The position numbers and the translations under genes are program-made. This document shows, piece by piece, positions 12,601 to 23,910 of a DNA stretch of 64,000 nucleotides (the first letter of the stretch is position 1; each line of letters begins with the position of its first letter). Location of the stretch: positions 33,008,090 through 33,072,089 of the forward strand of contig NC_068974.1 in the NCBI RefSeq assembly GCF_016808095.1. Reading direction: 5' to 3'. This DNA is from Vigna angularis (lineage: Eukaryota > Streptophyta > Magnoliopsida > Fabales > Fabaceae). The notes beneath the pieces are model-generated. The model was given only the letters and a program-made list of their open reading frames with translations. It ran no database searches and was not told the DNA's origin.

Positions 12601-13746
12601 ATCAGCAACTCTGACCTTGCTTTTCTTTCCTTCGTTGAAATTGATAAGCCACTCTCTATTGTATGTCATGTGGTTTGAACATCCTGAATCTAGATACCAT
12701 AATTTGTTTGTTTGATTTGTCATAGCAACACTTTCTGAAGAAGTAGTGACCATAAGAATTAATGGCTCTGAATCAGACTCGTCTTTTACAAAATGAGCTT
12801 GCTTACTTTGATCTTTCTTAAACTGTCTACCTTTGTTGAAATAGCACTCATAGGAGAAATGTCCCAACTTATGGCACGTAAAACACTCTATATTTCTTTT
12901 GTCTTTCTTCTTGTAATATTTGTTTCTTCCTATGCTTTCTGCAGAATCACCTCTTTCCTCTTGTTCTTCAACTCCATCATTCTTCCACTTTTGTTGTACA
13001 GAATTATCATTCTTCCATCTACTTTGTGCAAAGTTATCATTCTTCCACTTACCTGGAACATTGGATTTACCTTTCCAAGTCTTGAACTTCTTCTTCCCAT
13101 CACCTCCAACATGTTGCACCTTTAAAGCCTGATCATCAGCTCTGACAGGATCTCTATCAAGAAGCCGCATTTCGTGAGCTTCCAAAGAACTCTGAAGCTC
13201 TTCGATTTTCATCTTTTCTAGATCTTTAGATTCTTCAATAGCAACAACTATGAAATCAAATTTCCGAGGTAATGATCTCATTATTTTCTCCATAATCAAC
13301 ACATCACTAAGCTCTTCCCCACAGCTCTTCATTTGGTTTGTAATTGTTAAGACTTTGTTGAAGTAGTCACTGACCTTATCGCCATCTTCCATTTGCAATA
13401 ATTCATACTGCCTCCGCAAAGTTTGTAGCCGTACTTTCTTGATCTTCTTTCCGCCGGCATGACAACGTACCAAAATATTCCAAGCCTCCCTCGCCGTTTT
13501 CGCGTTTTGGATCTTCTCGAAGTGTGTATCATCTACACACTGATGAATGATCAACAGAGCCTTATCGTCCTTCTGACTAATCTCCACCTTCTGATCTTCT
13601 GTGCCACAGAACTCAGTTGCAGACTCCACCTCTTCTATCACGCTGCTAACTCCTTGTACCCGGAACAGCACCCACATTTGCGTGCTCCATCGACTCCAAT
13701 TCTTTTCGGTTAGAATAGGAAGATTTGTCGTGGAAAAATCTGCCAT
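9634..13746 (-). CDS. Ty1-copia gag-pol polyprotein
   Basis: One open frame of 1370 residues counted from the ATG at 13746. An upstream TTG adds a codon but is unlikely to be used. The residue numbers that follow count from that TTG, so subtract one for ATG numbering. The order of domains is copia order. Gag carries a CCHC zinc knuckle (Cys289-x2-Cys-x4-His-x4-Cys302). The protease has Asp-Ser-Gly at 354-356. The integrase has an HHCC zinc site (His487, His492, Cys520, Cys523) and catalytic Asp551, Asp614, Glu650 with the 35-residue spacing. Reverse transcriptase has YVDD at 1051-1054. RNase H has Asp1218, Glu1259 and Asp1295. A threefold WKND repeat lies in gag at about 234-258. No stop or frameshift is present and every catalytic residue checked is there, so the element could be autonomous. 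Expression is not shown. Confidence 0.96.
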   Translation of the reverse strand: MADFSTTNLPILTEKNWSRWSTQMWVLFRVQGVSSVIEEVESATEFCGTEDQKVEISQKDDKALLIIHQCVDDTHFEKIQNAKTAREAWNILVRCHAGGKKIKKVRLQTLRRQYELLQMEDGDKVSDYFNKVLTITNQMKSCGEELSDVLIMEKIMRSLPRKFDFIVVAIEESKDLEKMKIEELQSSLEAHEMRLLDRDPVRADDQALKVQHVGGDGKKKFKTWKGKSNVPGKWKNDNFAQSRWKNDNSVQQKWKNDGVEEQEERGDSAESIGRNKYYKKKDKRNIECFTCHKLGHFSYECYFNKGRQFKKDQSKQAHFVKDESDSEPLILMVTTSSESVAMTNQTNKLWYLDSGCSNHMTYNREWLINFNEGKKSKVRVADDSTLKVEGIGNIIIKQKNGLKATIENVLFVPEMKCNLLSLGQLVEKGFTVMMGNQGRVEVFDKNKRLVLESKISKNRTFKVHMDIIENLQCLSTIEVDENWKWHLRFGHLNFRDLQMLSKKTIVSGLPDISIPKRACESCIIGKQTRKPFKTHLKMRSKERLEVIHSDVCGPLETSTIAGNRYFVTFVDEYSRMVWVYFVRLKSEVLEVFKRFKNRVEKEIDKQIKLIRTDGGGEYTSREFDEFCQAQGIAHEIIAPYTPQHNGLAERRNRTIMNMARCLLREKGVPRELWGEAVATSVYVLNRCPTKKLTENVPHAIWSGTVPSVKHFKIFGSLAFCHVAEQKRTKLDDKGEAMVFVGYHSTGAYKLFDPIKKKVIISRDVLILEDENWDWECNQTSMKKSRAALKIPMQIEEKVDTSIANSNTGSNNNNAEVSTRPRRQVVRPSRFTEYEMYSDAGVDEEGDLIHLALMAGSEPLNVDDALSQPLWKEAMLEEIRSIEKNKTWKLVDLPPEKKCIGVKWVFKTKLNPDGTVSKYKARLVARGFLQQQGVDFKEVYAPVARLETIRLVVAIACAKNWSLFALDVKSAFLHGLLEEEVYVQQPPGFIKEKKHQVYKLFKALYGLKQAPRAWNRRIDDFFISYGLERCVVEHSLYVKKSGDDIMIVCLYVDDLLVTGSSLHWIEEFKQRMEAEFEMTDLGRLSYFLGMEFTNTAGGLVMHQTKYVKDLLERFKMTECNISRNPIEVNVKLKSDINEESVDETAYKQLIGSLRYLCNSRPDLMYGVGLLSRFMSNPKKNHLIAAKRVLRYVKGTARSGILFPYGVKKDELDLVGYTDSDFGGDQIERKSTSGNIFFMNTAPISWSSKKQTIVALSSCEAEYVAGCHAVCQGVWLNEVLKDLKVQSEKPFMLQMDNTSAMSLAKNPVSHGRSKHIDVKFHFLRDMVNKGKVELVYCKTESQLADLFTKALKHDRFEYLRSGIGVLALSDLN

Positions 13747-13860
13747 CAACGCTTACTTTCTGCTTCAAAAAAAAACTTCTTCTTTTCTCACTTCTTGGTC
13801 AGCCGCACTGAGCCAAGTACTCAAAACACCTTACGTCTTTATTTCAAGAACCTAGGCTAA

Positions 13861-13869
13861 CTGATACCA
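13861..13869 (-). other. Primer-binding site (initiator tRNA-Met type)
   Basis: TGGTATCAG on the minus strand starts one base inside the 5' LTR. It complements the 3' end of plant initiator tRNA-Met, which is the usual primer for Ty1-copia reverse transcription. The match to the canonical longer site breaks after about nine bases. Confidence 0.85.
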
Positions 13870-13870
13870 C

Positions 13871-14053
13871 TGATGGAAACAGAAAACAGAATAGCAGCAT
13901 ATGGTATATAGGAGTATATGAAAACAGAGAGATAGGAAACATGCAGTAGTATTATGAGAAAGAAAGAATAGTGTTATATACAAGAGAGACTAACTGTAAA
14001 TGAGTAACAGAAAAAAAACTAACTGACTAACAACTTGAATTATATACCCAATA
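13871..14053 (-). repeat. 5' LTR of the copia element
   Basis: This is the partner of 9444-9626. It has the same length (183 bp) and no mismatch that I can see. It is followed by the TAGAC target duplication. Confidence 0.93.
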
Positions 14054-14058
14054 TAGAC

Positions 14059-16245
14059 TTCCTAAAAAAATTGGATGACATCCATTAAAAAATAATTTCA
14101 CCAACATTAATCGAGAATATCCTAACTAATATTAATCAAAAACACAACTTTGTTTTGCATAAATGGATAAATAAGTAAATTAAAAATAACATATCAACTA
14201 AAAAACTCTCACTTAAATTGAGTGTCAAATATCTTTATTAATGTGGATGAAATTTTTTGACTTACATTGATAAAAAAAATAATCCTCCCACCATAGTTAA
14301 GAGGACTTTTATTAGTGTTGATTGAAAATTAACCTAACCTACATTTATATTGGCATTGAGCAAATAACAAACCCAACTTAAATTAACTGAGAATAACATC
14401 AACACAAATGATATTATCTTCGACACCACCTAAAATATTTTGTTGATGTTAATTAAGATACAACTTACTAACACCAACAGAAGAAAATACTACATTCTTT
14501 TCAAAAAAAAATAATATTTTTAACCATGGCAATAAAAAAAATAGTCTTGATAAACTTCAATCAGAAACAAAATTTTATTAACTTTAACTGAAACATAATG
14601 TCCAGTTGATGACCTCAATTGAGTCAAAGTGCGTTTCAATTTAGTGTGAGTTAATAATAGAATATAAAAAATTGAGATTGAGGATAATATAAATATTATC
14701 TTCTTCCTACAATTTAAAATTATCTAATTTTATGTAATTAGATCGCTTTTATAAACTTTGATTTTTTTTAAATTTTCTATCTACATAACATATATGGTCA
14801 TAATTCAAATTCTTCATAAAAATAATTATCTTATAAAAAAAATTCTATAAAAAGCATTATTAACATGTGTTTGATGTAATATAAGTATAGAAATAGAAGA
14901 AAGATGGAGAAAATGGTAGAAAATAATTACACTAGGTGTCAAAATTGAATTTCTTAAGAACATTGAATTTGTTGTCTAGTCTTCATTTGATTTGTGTTTA
15001 ACTTCAATCAAGGAGGTGATTCTTGCACGTATGTATATTTCAATTTTTGGGTTTGATAAAGTCCTAATTCGAATTCTGTTTCTAGTGTTTCGTAGCACAA
15101 GAGTTTTTGCTTGAAATGGTTCAGCTTTTCTTGCAATAAATGTAGTTATTATCAGTTTTTATTAGGTTTACTTATAGTCAATATTATCTCTAACAAGTAG
15201 TTAAATATTGATTGAAACTGTTAAACGGAAACGGTGTTTAATTTATTTTTTTTATTTTTGCTTTTTGACACTTTTCATTACTTTCGCATTTAAGTCAATT
15301 TGGCTTAATACATTGCATTGCATTCTATTAATGTAATTGTCTTCTCTTATTTATACTTTCGATGCCCGTCTAAAACTATAGACAAGTTCTTCCTCCACCT
15401 CCATTTTATTTTCTATTTTGTTCTTTCTATATTATACTACTCAAAAGTTATTTTTTAATAATAAAATTCAGAAGTCATTTTTCCCTTAAAAAAAATTGTT
15501 TCAGGATTACATAATTCAAAAATAAAAAATAATTTTGAATTGTGTATTTTTTTTTCAATAAAATAAGTAGAGTTGAAAAGTGACTTTCGAATGGGATAAT
15601 TTAAAAATGGTAAAATGAGAAAATAAATTATGAAAGATGATGGGAAAATGAGAGTTGCAGGAAAAAAGTTATGAAGGTCCAGGAAGAAACTTCCAATCTG
15701 TAAATATGATATGCATATTATTTTTGGCGCGTTAAAGATATGGTTAGTTTTCTCTGTATACGATGCGCATTAGAAACCTGTCCAGACAAACCTCTCATTC
15801 TGTTAAGGATGCTTCATTATCCAAAGTGCTATTCTTCAACCCTAACGCTTATAACAATATACCACAAGACGTACTTTAAAAACATGCCAAAAGCATACGA
15901 AAATACCAAGAAAAAGATTCACCAATAATTAGCTTTTTGTTTGAAATAGTTTAATTATGTTTTACTTAATAGTGTTTCAGAAATGAAAACACAATATATC
16001 AGCATTTCATGTATGAGAAATTGAATAATTAAGCACCAGTCAGTACTGATACTTTTTTCATCCATACAATTAGACTACTTAACCGTATACCAAGAAAAAC
16101 CAAAATCAGAAAATTTTGCCAGCCATTAATTTATATGAAGAAAACTACATTATAGTGGATTAACAAAATTAACCTAGTTCATCTAAAACCACTCTCAAAA
16201 TTGTCACTATCCTGCCTGGAAATTAAGTTAATAATACTATATTTG
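14059..16245. other. AT-rich intergenic DNA, repeat-like in its first part
   Basis: Positions 14060-14640 repeat words such as AACATTAATC(A/G)A and ACTTAAATTGAGT, and look like decayed transposon or satellite-like sequence into which the copia element inserted. From about 14.7 to 16.2 kb I see no gene and no clear repeat. Short frames such as 15740-15928 show no family resemblance. Confidence 0.45.
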
Positions 16246-16385
16246 TGCAACTGTATTTTTAATCCATAACCTATTTTCCTTTTTAACTTTTTAATTTACG
16301 ACAAAATAAACCCTTCTATCAGCAACTGTATTTTTAATCCATAACCTATTTTCCTTTTTAATTTTTTTATTTACGACAAAATAAA
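16246..16385. repeat. Tandem duplication of about 75 bp
   Basis: GCAACTGTATTTTTAATCC and the following sequence up to TACGACAAAATAAA occurs twice in direct orientation, at about 16246-16310 and 16321-16384. The copies differ only by small changes in a T run. It appears to be a simple recent duplication in non-coding DNA. Confidence 0.8.
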
Positions 16386-17344
16386 AAACCACCTTAAACA
16401 ATTCATTTTTGAACAACAGTCATGTTATCCCATTTATTTAGTATGTTGATGACAGTTTGTTATATGATTGGTTCATTTTCTACATTTTTTGTTTTTTACT
16501 TTTATGGAAGTTATATGTCGATTCACTTTCTATATTTTATTTATTATTTTGATTGACAGTTATATTAATATTTTTTACATATTTCATCTTTACCCAAAAG
16601 TCAAATGTTAGATGTTAGGGGGTCATACTCCAAAAACCTACAGATAAAGCAAAAGTAACTACGCAATTAATTACGTGGATTATTAAAATGAAATATTGCG
16701 TAAAAGGGGATGTCAATATATTATCTTACCAAACCACCAATCAAGCAGAAGTTAAGAAATTAAAAAACAACAAAAAGAACATCGGAAAATAGTATTTGAT
16801 CCACGAAATCTTTCTAGTTGTGATATGCTGTCATTGGTCAAGAAACTTCTACCAACCATCATAGCACCACTTAAAAAAAAAACTGCACAACCTAGAAACA
16901 GAAGACGCAGGTTTGATGACAAATCAAAGCATTGGTACGGTCCATCGTAACAGCCACACAAGCACAAACCATAACCCACTTCAGATCAAAATCAATCTGA
17001 TTTCGATACAATTTAACCCAAACGAGTAAAACTTCATATAACGACATTATAATCACATAAATAATACAGAAACAGGTTTGATCAACAAGAGTAACTCTAT
17101 CCCGCAATCACAAAAAAGGTGCAAGATGAAACTTAAAAAAACGACGTACAATTTTTATTCATGAGAATCATGGCCCCAAAAAAAATGCCATCTTGTGTCC
17201 CATTGGTTCACTCCACATAAATACAATAATCACAGTAAGAAACCAAAAAAAAACGAAAAAAGAGTACCCGGAAACGTCCAGGAGATAAAACTTGTTAGAA
17301 TCCTGTATTTTGTTAAAAGTGTGACCTTTTATATTTATGTCATA
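16386..17344. other. Intergenic DNA and probable 3' UTR of the RING gene
   Basis: I see no further gene. Transcription of the minus-strand RING gene should run into the 17.0-17.3 kb part as its 3' untranslated region. The exact polyadenylation site cannot be fixed by eye. Confidence 0.4.
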
Positions 17345-20300
17345 TTATTGTATAGAGTAAGCCCTTATCACCTCCACCACAGGTGCTTGACACATAGGGC
17401 ATTTCTTCCTGCTTTGGAGCAACTCATTGGCACATTTTGAACATGTACACAAATGACCACATCTGCAACAGAAGCCCAACGATAATTTTTAGATACAATC
17501 AGATTTAGGTGAAAACTGGGCTATAAATGTGTCCAGCTTGGTTATGGAATACTACCTGTACAACAAAGAATCGATATTGCTTTCGCAGCATACACAGCAA
17601 AGACCTTTTCTCACACATTCCCATTTAGATTTATCTTCTGGTGACTCGCAATAATCATGTACTTCTGAAATAAATTTAACCTAGACTTATCAGTAAGCAG
17701 GAGGACAAAAGCTGTTTCTCTTTAAAAATATATCACACAAGTTGAATGGAAAAATGGAAGACCCTGAAAATTGGGATGTGAAATGATAAGACAAATAGCA
17801 CAAACCAGACGAACCAGCAGAGCGATTTAGGGCTGCAGATACTTCTTGTCTTATAGAGCGCTGCAACTCAAGCTGCATATCCATACAGGCCTCCAGCATT
17901 CTCTGCATGTTATTCATCCTTTGTTGCAATCGAGCCATGTCAATTCTCAAGTCATTAACAATCTCCCAATCCTGCCAAAAAGACAAATCAGAAAATTATT
18001 CAAACGATCAAGCAGATGAGTAAACTTATATTACATTAACTAATAAAATTCATTTACAGAACTAATAAAAATCATTTTCACTTTATTAGAACATAGTGAA
18101 CAAGAGCACCAAAGAAAATTTACGCACAATTCCTAGACGCTGATTATTTATGTCATTCTGTGACCAGTTGTCACGATGGTGGTGGTGCTGGTCCCATAGA
18201 GGCAGAGGAGGCGGTATAGGTAAAGAGGGCAGATCAAGTGGACTATTAACAGGACCCTCCTGATCAACAATTTGATCTCTACTTTGCTGTTCAAGGTCCT
18301 GCTCTACCGAGTCAGATGATGGGGTTGTTTCTTGCAATTCCCAGTCAATGTTTGCATTACCTTGCCTTTCAACATATGATTGTATTAACTGATCCAGACT
18401 GTCCCGGAAACTGCTGTGAAGGAGGTTCGAGACACTTCTCCTGCAAGATAAACAGAAAGTTATTCTAGATTACTCTAGCATACAAGTTTTATTTTCAAAA
18501 ATTAAGTCCAGAAGCTATACAAAACACACCTATTAAGAAGTTCTCTGAGTTCAACACTGTACACATTGTCATCTTCAGGAAAATAAAATCCTCGAATTCT
18601 ACCAACTGGAGCATTTTCATGATCTGAAGGTCCTCCCAACCAATTTTCCACAGCCTCTTGGAAGCCACCATCTTCTTGCCATGCCTCATGAGATTCTTGC
18701 AGATGAGAGTTTTCTCCACCCGCATTTCCCAAAGTGTTTTCTGGCCACTCATTTCCTGTGTTACTGATCTGATTACCATCCGCATTTTCCTCAGCACTAT
18801 TTCTCCATTCGATGTTATTCTGATACCAGTCACTTCCTTCATTTTCAAAAGCTTCTTCTGGCTGTTCTACTTCCAGAGCACTAGATTCATTCCAATTTAC
18901 ATCGTCGACATTACCATCCATATGAATGTCATGATTTGAAGAATTGTTTTCGTTACTATTTATATCACACAGCTCAGAATGCTCAATATGCACCTCGCTG
19001 AGTTCCTGGTTATTACTATGCTGCGAATCTTCAATTCGCAAGCTTTGTTGGGTAATTTCATTAGCACCATAATCAATAGGCAACACATCAACATTTTGCT
19101 CTGTGTTGTTCACTCTTTCAACACTAGCACTGAATGATGATTGGCAATCTAGTGATTCAATAGGCAAATGTTGCATTCGATCTCCTACTTGAGCATTAGA
19201 TTCTTGGCAATTTAGGTTCTCAGATGTGGTACCTTGTACACAGCTCTGGCTGTCTGATACCCTGAGACCATCGCTTCCTCTGTCATTAGGGTCAGACTGT
19301 TCAGAATGTACAATTGGGACTAAATGTGAACTGTTTGATCCCATTTGTTCATTAGTGCTAAAATCAATATTATCAACATTTGACGAGGTATCAGATACAT
19401 TGCTGGTTGCTTGACTGCAACCACAATTCTCCTTTCTAGCGATAAACCCCTCCCTGTTCAGAAGACAAGTTAATGTCACTGGCATTTAACAAAAGTATAA
19501 AATAATTAAACTGAAGATCATGATAAAATAATTAACGTGCTCCAATTAGATTAAGGAACAAATGAGATTTTTCAACCATCTTTAGAAAGACAAAAGCAGA
19601 GGAATTTTTTTTAAATGTCATTAATTACACACATATATCCCTATTTTTTATTCTCTGTTTTTCAACTAAAACAAATTAGTATTTCACATTTCTTTTAAAA
19701 AAACAGGGGAAAAAATGAACATGTGAATCCAATATACACAAAAAATAGTAAAATTTAAATTCCAAAAATATCAGTTTAACATTCAAAGGATATGCATATA
19801 CCAATTTTTCAATACAAGCCAAGCTATACGTTGCCGTAGTGAAAGAAAGTTATGTATATTAACACACGTGCACAAGATTATCATGCATTTTTATCGGGTA
19901 AAAACATGCATAAAGCTAAAAAAAGTATGCAAAAAAAAAGTATTTGAAAGCATCAACTGAATGTCATAAATAAACTCATACCTTAGACCTGATACAGTTT
20001 GTTTACGCCTCAAGAAGCCCAATTCACTTTCTGCAACAGATAGGGGCCTGTTATTATCGACAGGTCTATCATTTCTCAAGAATCTGCCTCTAAGCAATGC
20101 CTGCAAACATTTCAACAAACATTCATTCGGAGGACAAAGCTTAGGATTTAAATTATTTCTGCATTCGGAATACTGGAATACTTTACATTTTCCCCACGCC
20201 TCATTATTATACTATGGATTTTAAACATAAGTTTACTATACCTACAGTGGTATTATGTTATTGTAATATTTCCTTGAAACTCGATGTATAATCAAGAGCT

Positions 20301-21302
20301 CACTCACAAGTTCTGTCTAGCTCAACTAATGAGAATAACTTACAATGTTCACAGTAACAAACTCCAAAACAAAACTTGAAAGCTAATAACTGCATGATGC
20401 AGGAAAATTGTATTAAAAAGTAATAATTTAAAAGGAAAACATAAACCAGTTGTTGAACAAACCTGAATTCGATTACGATAGGGGAATTGAGATACAGCCC
20501 GATGTACTGACAAATCCTCAATTTCTCTTTGCCTCTCTCTTTCAGCCTTCTTAAGCATATCAAGCATAGCCTGTCGGCCGCATAATTTCCGTATGCCCCT
20601 CCGTGTATGCTCATTTTGGCCCCCATTCTGGTTAACAATGAGTCCATCACGAACACGTTCAATTTGTGTACCAATTTCAGCAGATGGTTCTTCCCTGTTT
20701 TCCCCAGATGAAACACTTCTCTGCTGGCTACTCATTTGTACCCACTCCCTAATAATTCTCACCCTTTCCTGTTCAGTTTCCCCAAGCCATTCTCTCCTTG
20801 AACCACTACTTCGTCGGGATCCACTTGATACATGATCCCTGGCACCACTATTCATCCATTCCCTGAAAATTTGCCTAACTCTTTCCCTTTCAACTTCTCC
20901 TAAATCAGAAGAGTTTTCACAGCTAGAATTATTTAAATCCTCGTGATCTTCATGGGACTCATTATGACTTGGTGACTGTGACCATGTTTCAGATTCATTC
21001 TCAACCAAAACTGCATCTTCTAAAACATGCCCCTGCCCTCTCTCTTGGATATCCAGTCTATCTTCCTGAGAGAGCTCAGCAATCAACCCATTCCTCCTTT
21101 GATCAAGAGGTACATCACCAGGCCTTCCTTGAACTTGATTCACCACATGTTCATCTTCAATCTCTCGCCACATTTGCAAGAGTGAAGATGACCGGGTGCT
21201 TCCCCGTCTTCCCTCTCCCCCTCTCCTAGACGACTGGGAATGGGAATCCCTGAGGAAAGGAGAGTCGAGCACAGACACACTGTGTAGACCAGCAATAGCC
21301 AT
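17345..21302 (-). CDS. Large RING-finger protein with coiled coil and C-terminal RING (probable E3 ubiquitin ligase)
   Basis: Coding exons on the minus strand are 21302-20463, 20100-19982, 19453-18530, 18440-18128, 17971-17806, 17664-17556 and 17462-17345. They sum to 2589 bases (862 residues), and all introns are GT/AG with matching phases. The N-terminal two thirds is acidic, Ser/Glu/Gln-rich and low in complexity. Conserved islands include [30 protein letters not shown] and [15 protein letters not shown] helical coiled-coil segment at about 733-787 ([19 protein letters not shown]) precedes the C-terminal RING. That RING has the Cys pair at 810-814, Cys825-x-His827, Cys831, Cys834, and Cys845-x2-Cys848. 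This matches a conserved plant family annotated only as RING/U-box superfamily. E3 ligase activity is inferred from the RING; substrate and location are unknown. Confidence 0.9.
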
Positions 21303-22200
21303 TTCTACTTTACTTTTGTGGCAAGCACACAGATCTCTTCAACCCATCTCATTCAAACGCACTAAAATTAGCATTCGATAACAAGGAAGAAAATAACAAT
21401 TTCATTCAAGGCACGGATCTTTTTATATTTTCATGGATTCAATCATCAAATTAGGTAAAATCATTACTCTCCTTGCCAATGATATTACCAGCATTAGCCC
21501 CATCAAGGAAACAAAATCCAAGCTTCGGAGTTTTCCAATTGAAGGTATCACCGCTACCTTCACTTAATCCTGCGCAAAAAAAAAAATATCAGTTGATGTT
21601 CCCTTTTCATAGCGACAGCACGTAAAACAAAATACATACACAGATATACATAACAGAAACAGAACTACTGAAATAAATAAATAAACTATGCATAGCCATG
21701 GTGAAATTTCTGAGATTCCAGAATCTCGGCGAACCTCGGCAAAACAAATTCATTCTGCTCACGGCGTCGGAGTTCGTCATTTCGACTCCGGAAAAGGAAA
21801 TTCGAAAATCCATTTGTCACCATTTCGTATAGAAACAGAAAAACGCGCCACCGAGGAAACAAAATTAAAATGAACTCCACACGGAAATCAAATCTACATT
21901 GCGAGACAGACAAATTTCCGACCAAGAAAAAAGAAAAACTGAAGGAATTAAAATTGAATCCATAGGAGATTCAACAATGGAACACATAAAAGAAGAGGCA
22001 TCATTAAGCGATTGTGATTTAACTGTAACGTTGAAGCGTGAAAAGGAACGTACCGGTGAAGCAGAGCTTTTGATTTTGAAGTAAAGGAAACGAAACCCTA
22101 ACAGCGAAGAGAAAGAATTTCAGAGAGAGAATAATGACAACGAAAATGGAAGCACAGAGATAGAGAGAGAAAGAAAGAGAGAAGATGAAGAAAAGAGCGG
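21303..22200 (-). promoter_or_regulatory. 5' leader and promoter region of the RING gene
   Basis: The stretch upstream of the ATG contains purine/pyrimidine-biased sequence typical of a leader. A plausible GT donor lies near 22051 on the minus strand, with a leader exon at about 22055-22190. The 5' UTR may therefore contain an intron, but the acceptor is not certain. GAGAGA-type runs around 22120-22185 would read as CT-rich on the coding strand, common in plant core promoters and leaders. Confidence 0.35.
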
Positions 22201-22579
22201 CGATTTAGAATTAATAAATGTTGACACGTTTGCATGGAAACTGCCGTAACGTAGAATAAAAAATTAAACAATTAATTTTATTTTTAAGCGATTCTTACCC
22301 TTCCGTGACACGTGGCAATCTGCCCCCTTTTCCGCGCAAATGACGAAATGCTTCCTCTCACAATCTTAAATTGAAGGTGAAGCTTTTTAGACCGCAGAAG
22401 ACCGAACCCACTCAAACGTGGTCGTTTTGCAAATATGGATATTTTAAAAAAGAGGGGGAAGGAGTGATTTCTTTTTCTTTTTCTTTTTTATATCTTTCTG
22501 CTTTTCTATTTGAATTGATAATTACTAATTAACTCACTTAATAAAGATTGATTTGGAGGGATTTATTTGAATTCATAAA

Positions 22580-22581
<2 letters not shown>

Positions 22582-22628
<47 letters not shown>
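22582..22628. repeat. (TA)n microsatellite
   Basis: This is an uninterrupted AT dinucleotide tract of about 47 bases upstream of the RING gene. Confidence 0.95.
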
Positions 22629-22629
<1 letters not shown>

Positions 22630-23766
22630 TTGTACTATAATTTTTTAGAGTAAGACTTTCTATACAAACTGATCAAAACTTTAATTTCAACCATTTAAAA
22701 CAAAATGCATAGAATCAAATAAAAAGTTGACTCATATTTATTTGGTCAAAAGTCTAATTTATTTCTCAAAATACTTATATTTATTTATAGTATTGACTTC
22801 TTTCAATGAATTGCCTTTTTATATTCAGATTTAAAGATCAAATTGTTAATTATATATTTAAAAAACATTAATACCTGTTACTTATATTAGACAATATTAA
22901 TTGGGATAAAAAAAAGTTCTCTGTATGATAATTTTAAGTCAGTCTTTCAACAGAATAAAATCTTTGAAAATAGTTTTCTTTTTCATTTAAGATAAACCTT
23001 ATTTAAAATGCAATTCAGTCTTTGTAAAATGTACTTTTATGAGGACTTGCCTTAATTTTTTGAAATAAATGATAAATGTTAATAAGAACTTGTTTCCATT
23101 TTTTAGCTTGTGAATATTTAGAGTAACTTAATCATCTTAGTCAATATAAACTAGACCATTTTCTTTTCGGATTGAAAACATGTTAGAAATTTTTGTTCTA
23201 GCATTATAACAGATCAAAACTATATTTTTCTGAAAACCTTTTAGTCAGAATAATAATTAAAACAATAGTCTAGTAATTATTGTATGCATATCGGATAATC
23301 ATTATTACTATGCTGTAAATCATATGGTAATGATTATTCATTATATTCTTATATCTGAACAAATGTGCCTGAGGGAGAATAATGTGAGAAGAATAATTAA
23401 ATAAATAAAATTCTTGCTATTCTTGTAATGAATTTGTAACATAAGGTCCTATATCATCCTACTTAAATATAAAATTTAAATACAATTGAAAATAAATATT
23501 TTTTCTTCTAATTCAAGTTAATTATTCGTGTAAGTTCTTGGAGAAAAATAAATATTATATTAATAAAAAAAATCAAAATAAATAGAGGAAATTTTTTATA
23601 ACATATTTTCTTCTCATATTAGTGTTCTCACACACATGTATATAATAGTATTTATTTTATAATAACATTTGTTAAATCGTACTTAAACTTATTATTTCTT
23701 TAGTTTTTCTATTTTATTTTATGTATAGTTATCTCAATAATGCTTACCCCCTCTATTTTTTTTTAG
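22629..23766. other. AT-rich intergenic DNA
   Basis: I see no gene, RNA or clear repeat here. Confidence 0.45.
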
Positions 23767-23910
23767 GAAAATATTTTTTAATAACTATTTTTGACAACTT
23801 TTTTACAAGAGCTTATGTGGTAACTTGTGATTGATTCATTTCAAATATACTAACCAATAAAATAGTGACACATATTGTCAAAAGGGTTTTAAAAAAAATT
23901 GTTAACATAG
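23767..23910. repeat. MITE-like repeat, copy A
   Basis: About 144 bp. It matches 62686-62829 along its length, including TTGTGATTGATTCATTT and CAATAAAATAGTGACACAT-type words. The ends are inverted: a TTTTTTAA(C/T)AACT...GACAACTTTTTT start and a TTAAAAAAAATTGTTAAC end. It has no coding capacity, as expected for a non-autonomous DNA transposon. The superfamily cannot be set without a clear target duplication. Confidence 0.6.

Larger units (their letters stand above)
9444..14053 (-). mobile_element. Complete Ty1-copia LTR retrotransposon, apparently intact
   Basis: The 4610-bp element has 183-bp direct LTRs (9444-9626 and 13871-14053) and is flanked by a perfect 5-bp target duplication TAGAC (9439-9443 and 14054-14058). 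It is read on the minus strand. Next to the 5' LTR is a primer-binding site matching initiator tRNA-Met (TGGTATCAG, 13861-13869), and before the 3' LTR a purine tract. A single uninterrupted gag-pol frame spans 9634-13746. By eye the two LTRs do not differ at any base, so the insertion is very recent. The LTR ends are TA...CA in element orientation rather than the usual TG...CA, in both copies. The protein style suggests the Ivana/Oryco lineage, which is inference. Confidence 0.95.

Noticed and set aside
13747..13749. TTG start for the copia polyprotein
   Set aside because: An ATG follows directly at 13746, so the non-ATG codon is not needed.
10911..13855. Many plus-strand and alternative-frame ORFs of 60-110 residues
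   Set aside because: They are shadows of the intact gag-pol frame on the minus strand.
18658..21381. Plus-strand frames of 60-93 residues
   Set aside because: They overlap the exons of the minus-strand RING gene and have no independent support.
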